Positions 58,725 through 64,000 of a stretch of 64,000 nt of DNA are shown piece after piece; the stretch's first letter is position 1; the number at the start of each line of letters is the position of its first letter. The notes under the pieces are model-generated. The model did no database searches. It was not told where the DNA came from and was given only the letters and a program-made list of their open reading frames with translations. This DNA is from Rhodospirillaceae bacterium (GTDB taxonomy: Bacteria; Pseudomonadota; Alphaproteobacteria; Rhodospirillales; UBA2165): positions 41,896 through 105,895 of the forward strand of contig JABHAA010000101.1 in assembly GCA_018674495.1 (NCBI GenBank), in the 5' to 3' direction. The translations under genes were made by a program, and so were the position numbers.

Positions 58725-61209
58725 CGGGCGCCGGGCCTGATATCTGGCGTTTGCCGCGGCTCAATTGGATGGCAAAGGTGGCGACAACCAGGGCCACGCC
58801 GACCACATAGGTTTGTATCAAAAGCGCGCCCTCGATATCGAACACGAAGCGGATCAGGCGGTCAACGGGCAGCAACAGGCAGGCCGCCGCAACGCCCAGC
58901 ATCAGCCGCTCCACCGGGATGGTGTCCATCAGGCCGCGTGATTCCAGGAACGCCGCCCAGGCGATGACGCCGACGACGCAGGCGAACACGGTGGCCACGA
59001 TATCGAACATTGAGCCGTCGAGCAGCAGCGGCGTATAGACGAACAGGAACGGCATCACCAGGATCATCGAGGCCAGACGTAGGGCTTCGAACCCGGTTTT
59101 CACCGGATCGGACTGGGCGATGGCGCTGGCCGCGTAGGCCGCGAGAGCCACCGGCGGCGTCACGGCCGATACCACGGCAACCCAATAGCTGATCATGTGG
59201 GCGGCCATGGATGGCACGCCAAATTCGGTCAACGCGCCAACCGCGAAGATCGCCAGGATTACATAGGAGGCGACGATGGGCAGGCCCATGCCGATGATGT
59301 AACCGGCGACGATTACCCAGAAGATGGTCAGTGGCAGCAGCCCGAAGCTCAACTCCACCAGAAGCCCGGACACGCGGCCCGGCAGATCGCTTTGCGTGGC
59401 GCTGGACAGCAAGATGCCTAGGACGCCGGCGATGGAGCCCACCACCAGCACGTTCTTCGCGCCCGCTTCCATGGACACCCAGACATTCTTGGCCACTTCG
59501 GCAAAGGCCGCCCACAGGCTGGCGCCAGCGCCGACATTTTGGGCGACATCATCGCCATACACTACGGCGGGCATCCCGGCGGCGCGTCCGGCGACCAAAA
59601 TTTCGATAATTTTCAGAACCAGATAGGTGATCATCACCCAGAACAGCGCGTGGCCGGCCGATAGCCCGATGAAATCATCCACCAGCCAGATGAAGGGCCC
59701 GCCCACGCTCTCGCCAAGGAAATAAACAAAGACGCCGACCAGCAGCGATGCGCCCAGCAAATGCTTGCCGATAAAGCCGGAATAGGGTGTTCGGACGGTG
59801 GTTAAAAGATCCGCTGCGCGCAGCATGACGATCAAGACAATCGTCTTGGCCGCCGCCAAAAACGCCGAATCGCCGATCACCAGATAATAAACCATCACCG
59901 GGATCGGCATCAAAAGATGCAGCCTTGGCAGGATATTGCTCCACGGCGGCAACTCTTCCACCGGGACGCCGTGCAATCCATTGCGCACCGCCCGCAAATA
60001 AACGATCAGCCCGACCGAAAGATAATAGAGGATGGCCGGAATGAGGGCGATCTTGACCACGTCCAGATAGCTCGTCTCGGTCAGTTCTGCCAATAGAAAC
60101 GCGCCGGCGCCCATAATTGGCGGCATATAGGCGCCGCCGGTGGAGGCCGCCGCTTCAACGGCGCCGGCAAATTCCGGCTTGTAGCCGACTCGCTTCATCA
60201 ACGGGATGGTGAAGGTGCCGGTGGTCACCACGTTGGCAACGCCGGAGCCGGAGATCATGCCAAACAGACCGCTCGAGGTGACCGCCGCAATGCCCGGCCC
60301 GCCGGTGCGCTGGCCGGTCAGCCGGTAGGTTGCGTCGATGATGAACGAGCCGAGCCCGGTTTTTTCCAGGAACGCGCCGAGGATGACGAAAATCACCACG
60401 TAGGTTGCGAACACATCCATGATCAGCCCGGTGATGCCGTCGGTGGCCAGCATCAAAAATTCCATCACCCGCTCGAACGGAAAGCCGGGATGGTTCAACA
60501 GGCCGGGCATCACCTCGGCAACGGGACGGAAGGAATAGATGAAAAACAAAAATCCGATCAGCGGGATGATCGGGCCGACCACGCGCCGTGCCACATCAAA
60601 GGAGACGGCGGCCAGCATGCCGGAGAAAAAGACCACCGGGGCCGGCACCGGGCCGCCGATGCGCTCGGTCAGCTCCTGGGCCGAGGATATCCACCAAATG
60701 GTGACCGAGATTGCCGATAGCAAAAACAGGTAATCGGAAATCGACGGATTGTTACCCGGTTTTTTGACCAATGCTTCGTAAAGATAGATGGCGACACCGA
60801 TTGCGCCGCCGACGATGGCGACTATAGCCACGTCCGTTCCGGCAAATTCGCGCCACAATTCGACCGGATTGAAGAACTGCCAATAGCCCCAGACCGCGAG
60901 CAAGGCGGTGACCGCGGTGATATCGAAGAAGCCGAAAATTTCATCCAGCCAGACCCAGCCATCGCGGATGGATTTCTTGCGGCCCATGAACAACAGCAGC
61001 GAGAGCACCATGACGCCGACCATGAAGGTACCCTTGAACACTTCGGCGACCGGCGGGCCGAAAAACGAGATATGCAGGAAGAAATAGGAAAACGCGACAC
61101 CGGCCACCGACAGGAAAACGCGCGCAAAACCGGTCAGCGTCCGGGGCTGGGACATTTCCTCGGCAACCAGGCCGATTTTCATTAATACCGAAAGGGTTCC
61201 GCCAGCCAT
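58717..61209 (-). CDS. TRAP transporter fused permease, TAXI type (4TM-12TM)
   Basis: 830 aa with about 18 membrane segments: the DctQ-like part (about 1-200) followed by the DctM-like part. Signature stretches are 'AAVTSSGLFGMISGSGVANV' and 'VEAAASTGGAYMPPIMGAGA' in the first DctM half and 'GMGLPIVASYVILAIFAVGA' in the second. It is a Na+- or H+-driven importer for carboxylates or sulfonates, using the TAXI binding protein. The gene order binding protein then permease is normal for TAXI-TRAP. The 119-nt spacer holds a strong hairpin. Confidence 0.92.
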   Translation of the reverse strand: MAGGTLSVLMKIGLVAEEMSQPRTLTGFARVFLSVAGVAFSYFFLHISFFGPPVAEVFKGTFMVGVMVLSLLLFMGRKKSIRDGWVWLDEIFGFFDITAVTALLAVWGYWQFFNPVELWREFAGTDVAIVAIVGGAIGVAIYLYEALVKKPGNNPSISDYLFLLSAISVTIWWISSAQELTERIGGPVPAPVVFFSGMLAAVSFDVARRVVGPIIPLIGFLFFIYSFRPVAEVMPGLLNHPGFPFERVMEFLMLATDGITGLIMDVFATYVVIFVILGAFLEKTGLGSFIIDATYRLTGQRTGGPGIAAVTSSGLFGMISGSGVANVVTTGTFTIPLMKRVGYKPEFAGAVEAAASTGGAYMPPIMGAGAFLLAELTETSYLDVVKIALIPAILYYLSVGLIVYLRAVRNGLHGVPVEELPPWSNILPRLHLLMPIPVMVYYLVIGDSAFLAAAKTIVLIVMLRAADLLTTVRTPYSGFIGKHLLGASLLVGVFVYFLGESVGGPFIWLVDDFIGLSAGHALFWVMITYLVLKIIEILVAGRAAGMPAVVYGDDVAQNVGAGASLWAAFAEVAKNVWVSMEAGAKNVLVVGSIAGVLGILLSSATQSDLPGRVSGLLVELSFGLLPLTIFWVIVAGYIIGMGLPIVASYVILAIFAVGALTEFGVPSMAAHMISYWVAVVSAVTPPVALAAYAASAIAQSDPVKTGFEALRLASMILVMPFLFVYTPLLLDGSMFDIVATVFACVVGVIAWAAFLESRGLMDTIPVERLMLGVAAACLLLPVDRLIRFVFDIEGALLIQTYVVGVALVVATFAIQLSRGKRQISGPAPGE

Positions 61210-61257
61210 ACCGATCTATCCCCGATTTCTGCCAACTGTACCATAGGCCAAAAAGGG

Positions 61258-61288
61258 TGCGCGAAGGGAGCGGTGCTCCCTTCGCGCA
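61258..61288 (-). terminator. Intrinsic terminator or attenuator between TAXI binding protein and permease
   Basis: A perfect 14-bp stem (arms 61258-61271 and 61275-61288, 3-nt loop) is followed on the minus strand by ACCCTTTTT. A second small stem (61301-61307 with 61313-61319) precedes it. Its place between the binding-protein stop at 61329 and the permease start at 61209 fits partial termination that keeps binding protein in excess. Confidence 0.8.
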
Positions 61289-61328
61289 TTATACAGAATA
61301 TTGAGCACGCTTTGCTCAAATACCGGTA

Positions 61329-62318
61329 TTAGAATCCCTTGATAAGTTCGGCCGGTACATTGACGCCGCGCTCTTTCCAATAGCGGGCGGCCGCCGGATG
61401 GACCCACATCTTATGGGCTTTGAGCGCTTCGAAATCGCCGCTCAGAGTTTTCCAATAGCCCGCCGTCGATGCCAGCTTCTTCAGGTTCGCCGGGGTCGCG
61501 GCGATCTTGACCATGTTGTAGATGGCGTCGTCGGACATCTGCTTGTGAGCATACCAAAATACCGGATAAGCAAACGAACGCGCCGGCTCGGTCATGCCTT
61601 TGACGTCCTTTTGCACCGGAATTGTTGTCGGTGCATAGAACTTGTAGGCCGAGGTCAGTTTCTTCTGTTCGGCCGCGGTCATGGAAATGTAGCGCACCGG
61701 CTTGCGGAGCGACAATTCGGTCAGCGCCGGGATTTTAAAGGGCGCGCCGGCGGAGCAGAAGACATCAATCTGACGGTCACCCAAGGCACGTCCCGACGCC
61801 GCAAAGCCGAGATAGCGGGGCTTGATCTGGTCCAACAGGCCGAGACCCTTGAAGATGTTCGTGCAGTTGACGTTACTGCCCGAACCCTTGGACAAAAGAT
61901 TGACCACTTTGCCCTTCATGTCGGAGAAGGATTTGATCGGGCTGCGCGCCAGAACGGCAACGATCTGGGTCTGTGAGCGCACATTGGCGACCACCCGGAA
62001 ATCCCGGTTGATGCCGTCTTTTTTGAAAAGGCCGACGCCGTACCAGGACTGATAAGACTGAACCACATGGCCCCACGCGGTGGCGAAATCGCCAAGACCG
62101 ACGCGGCGCACGTTATCGACCGAACCGTTGGAGGGCGAATATTGGAACTTATAATTTTTGCCCTTCAATTCCTTGTTGATCAGCTGGGTGCCGGCCGAAA
62201 CCGCCGGATGCCAGCCGCCGCCCGAGGGACCGCCGCCAAAACGGTAGGTCTGCGCGTCGGCCACGCCGGCGATGGCAATAGCGCCGCCGGCAAGAGCTAA
62301 TGTTTTAAGCAAATACAT
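61329..62318 (-). CDS. TAXI-family TRAP solute-binding protein
   Basis: 329 aa with a signal peptide ('MYLLKTLALAGGAIAIAGVA', cleavage near 'ADA|QT'), then 'RFGGGPSGGGWHPAVSAGTQ', the N-terminal TAXI hallmark (TAXI proteins open with a GTGGxxGxYY-like strand; here GGGPSGGGW). Two-lobed binding fold follows ('YLGFAASGRALGDRQIDVFC' marks the second lobe). The ATG at 62318 is preceded by AGGGAGATC. It captures the imported acid for the fused permease. Confidence 0.88.
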   Translation of the reverse strand: MYLLKTLALAGGAIAIAGVADAQTYRFGGGPSGGGWHPAVSAGTQLINKELKGKNYKFQYSPSNGSVDNVRRVGLGDFATAWGHVVQSYQSWYGVGLFKKDGINRDFRVVANVRSQTQIVAVLARSPIKSFSDMKGKVVNLLSKGSGSNVNCTNIFKGLGLLDQIKPRYLGFAASGRALGDRQIDVFCSAGAPFKIPALTELSLRKPVRYISMTAAEQKKLTSAYKFYAPTTIPVQKDVKGMTEPARSFAYPVFWYAHKQMSDDAIYNMVKIAATPANLKKLASTAGYWKTLSGDFEALKAHKMWVHPAAARYWKERGVNVPAELIKGF

Positions 62319-62435
62319 AATGATCTCCCTGTTTAAATAAAAATGCACCGGCCTGATTTTATTTGTTGTTATTGGCCGTGGCGACAACGTCTCACAAATA
62401 TATTTTCCGTTCAACGCCTTATTGGCCTGAACACC

Positions 62436-63476
62436 TCAACCGGCGGCGGACTCTTTAAGCGGAATTCCTCCCGCCTCGACCCACTTATAGCGGCAATCCA
62501 ACTCCGGCGAAAGCGGCCGGCGCATATCGTTGGAAAGCGCAATCCACATGCGCAACAGATGCCGTTTCAGGGCCGGATCGTCATAGTCTTCGAAGGCGTC
62601 GCGGGCATGCATGGTGGTGTGATTGTTGACCAGTTGGATATCGCCCTCTTGCAGCCGAAAGGAAACCTGTAGCTCGGGCCGGTTGGCGATCTGTTGCACC
62701 AGATCCAGGCATTCGGTCTGCGCGTCGGTGATCGTGTATTCGGTCCCGAAACGCTCGCACGATTGCAGGTATTGGCGTGACGTGAAGCGCGAGGTGACCT
62801 GGCCATCGGCGGCCGAGAACATCGGGATGGCGTACCAGGGCTGCTCGCCGTCCGGCTCCTCGTCTCGCCAATCCAGATGGAATGGCTGATAGGTGACGTC
62901 CAGTAAATCCGGGCGCTCCCGGCGAAGCACATTGTGCACCGTGAGCGACGATACCAGGTGGCTCTCGCCGCCCGATTTGGCCTGATGCAGGCAAAACAGG
63001 CCGAGCACATCCACCGGCAAAAGATCGCAATGGAAATCCATGCGCTGGGCGGTCTGATAGCCGCGCGCCGAGGGATCGTCGTAGGAGCGGTCCTCGTCGA
63101 GCACATGGCCGAGCAAATGGCCCCGGTCGTTCTGGGAAACCGGGCTTCCGATATGGACGCCAATGCCCCAATAGAGCAATTCGCATTCGGCGTCGGAATA
63201 TTTGTCCCTTGGAATGCCGCGCAGCACGCGAAAGCCGAGGCCGTTTTGTACTTCGGGCAACAGCGCCGCCAATTCCGCCGCGCAAGCGTTCAGCGGAAAA
63301 TCCTCTTTGCCGAACGGGATTTGTAATCCGGCCTTTTGTACATGGCGGAGCGCGGCGTCCAGATCGGCCAGGGCTTCGGCGCTCAAATGACGGATCCAGT
63401 CTTCGTCGCCGGCTTGGATATCGGGGCCCAGCCAGGCTCCCGGGTCGGTAATCTCGGCGCTGATTTGCTCGGTCAT
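62436..63476 (-). CDS. TauD/TfdA-family Fe(II)/2-oxoglutarate dioxygenase
   Basis: 346 aa. Fe ligands H149-x-D151 ('QRMDFHCDLLPVDVL') and H290 ('VNNHTTMHARDAFEDYDD'), 2-oxoglutarate Arg R309 in 'LKRHLLRMWIALS'. Its longer N-terminal part and 'GIGVHIGSPVSQNDRGHLLG' place it with the TauD-like clade acting on small carboxylates or betaine-type compounds. It begins the minus-strand unit, 117 nt before the TAXI gene. It may hydroxylate or oxidatively open the imported substrate. The gap 63477-63634 to the divergent FIST gene holds both promoters. Confidence 0.86.
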   Translation of the reverse strand: MTEQISAEITDPGAWLGPDIQAGDEDWIRHLSAEALADLDAALRHVQKAGLQIPFGKEDFPLNACAAELAALLPEVQNGLGFRVLRGIPRDKYSDAECELLYWGIGVHIGSPVSQNDRGHLLGHVLDEDRSYDDPSARGYQTAQRMDFHCDLLPVDVLGLFCLHQAKSGGESHLVSSLTVHNVLRRERPDLLDVTYQPFHLDWRDEEPDGEQPWYAIPMFSAADGQVTSRFTSRQYLQSCERFGTEYTITDAQTECLDLVQQIANRPELQVSFRLQEGDIQLVNNHTTMHARDAFEDYDDPALKRHLLRMWIALSNDMRRPLSPELDCRYKWVEAGGIPLKESAAG

Positions 63477-63634
63477 GGGTGGTCCTAATTTGGGGCTAAA
63501 CCTGATGCGCGCCGATACTAAGCCGCCGGTCCTTGCCCGGCAAGGCAGGCGGAGTGCCGTTTATTACGGCTGTCGACACCGACGCCGCTTCCCGTTAACG
63601 TGGTGACATATTTATTCGGGGAGGTGCTAGAGCC

Positions 63635-64000
63635 ATGCTTTCATTTCATTCCGGGATCAGCCACGCGGTGAATACCCAGTCTGCGGTGCGCGAATGCGTG
63701 GACAACGCCTTCGGCGAGGGCGGCGGCGCGGATTGCTCGATTTTGGTTATCCACTCCACGGTCGGCCATCAGTTCCCGCAAATGCTGGCCGCCGCGAAAG
63801 AAGCCTGCCCCGATGCCAGCGTCATCGGCTGCACCGGCTCCGGCGTCATCGGGCGCGAAGGGGTGTCGGAGAAAATGCGCGCTATGGCGGTCATGGCCAT
63901 ATCGGGCGACGAATGCACCGTCTCTTGTGCCGGCGGCCTCAATGGCGGCAATTCAGAAGAACTCGGCAACCAAGTGGCCGGCAAGGTGAAGCAGCAGTTG
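63635..64000 (+). CDS. FIST-domain protein (partial, 3' end outside window)
   Basis: 122 codons from the ATG at 63635 to the window edge. 'CSILVIHSTVGHQFPQMLAA' and 'ASVIGCTGSGVIGREGVSEK' followed by 'RAMAVMAISGDECTVSCAGG' match the N-terminal FIST sensory domain, which may bind small ligands such as amino acids in signal-transduction proteins. Preceded by GGGGAGGTGC. The C-terminal FIST_C part would lie beyond the window. Confidence 0.75.
   Translation, partial: MLSFHSGISHAVNTQSAVRECVDNAFGEGGGADCSILVIHSTVGHQFPQMLAAAKEACPDASVIGCTGSGVIGREGVSEKMRAMAVMAISGDECTVSCAGGLNGGNSEELGNQVAGKVKQQL

Overview
The window looks like chromosomal DNA of a free-living, probably marine alphaproteobacterium with a Rhodospirillales-like gene order. 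The evidence is moderately GC-rich coding sequence, the split F0 operon atpI-atpB-atpE-atpG(b')-atpF(b), and the block smc, dsbA-like, DUF721/dciA, mutY, an arrangement I associate with that class. The taxon is inferred from gene content only. I see no rRNA or tRNA gene, CRISPR array or intact insertion sequence.

Layout. 1-1.1 kb: a partial EthD-like gene and a higBA toxin-antitoxin pair. 1.2-5.6 kb: ATP sulfurylase, a cupin, a DUF2848 protein, an EamA transporter and a FAD monooxygenase. 5.6-14.9 kb: hydroxycinnamate-type catabolism (feruloyl-CoA synthase, formamidase-like hydrolase, HpaB-type monooxygenase) and a complete Liv-type ABC importer; between them lies a scar with an IS630 transposase relic, a perfect 26-bp inverted repeat and the orphan tail of a second HpaB. 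15.1-21.2 kb: a tightly overlapping six-gene operon with three QueG/reductive-dehalogenase-like iron-sulfur proteins, two CoA ligases and a small HTH-like protein, divergent from a Rieske dioxygenase alpha/beta pair. 23-29.9 kb: an EamA transporter, a lipoprotein, a YbiB-like protein, TupBC-type ABC components without a TupA, a GMC oxidoreductase and a TauD-like dioxygenase. 29.9-40.5 kb: the housekeeping core (F0 ATP synthase, SMC, DsbA-like, DciA, MutY), a flagellin-like protein and an exported YqgE. 40.6-43.9 kb: a cluster of SAM methyltransferases that becomes AT-richer from about 41.4 kb and is partly decayed, with an in-frame amber codon in the FkbM gene and a frameshifted antisense methyltransferase pseudogene. 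44.2-50.6 kb: a 3-hydroxyisobutyrate dehydrogenase-like enzyme, a cupin, a ketopentenoate hydratase-like enzyme, a DUF4395-rhodanese fusion, an HCCA isomerase, a Mo/W-bisPGD oxidoreductase and a sulfotransferase. 50.7-55.6 kb: a TPR lipoprotein, an amidohydrolase, a LigB-type extradiol dioxygenase and PobA. 55.6-63.5 kb: one long minus-strand unit (TauD-like, TAXI-TRAP importer, split ThDP decarboxylase, opine-type dehydrogenase, hydroxyacyl-CoA dehydrogenase-like). The window ends inside a FIST-domain gene.

Read together, the accessory genes describe a specialist in aromatic and other organic acids: solute-binding-protein-dependent importers, CoA ligases, ring hydroxylases and ring-cleavage enzymes embedded among housekeeping genes. 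Despite this load I recognise no LysR, IclR, GntR, TetR or MarR regulator. The best candidates for undescribed biology are the Fe-S protein/CoA-ligase operon at 15.1-21.2 kb and the TAXI-decarboxylase-opine dehydrogenase unit at 55.6-63.5 kb.
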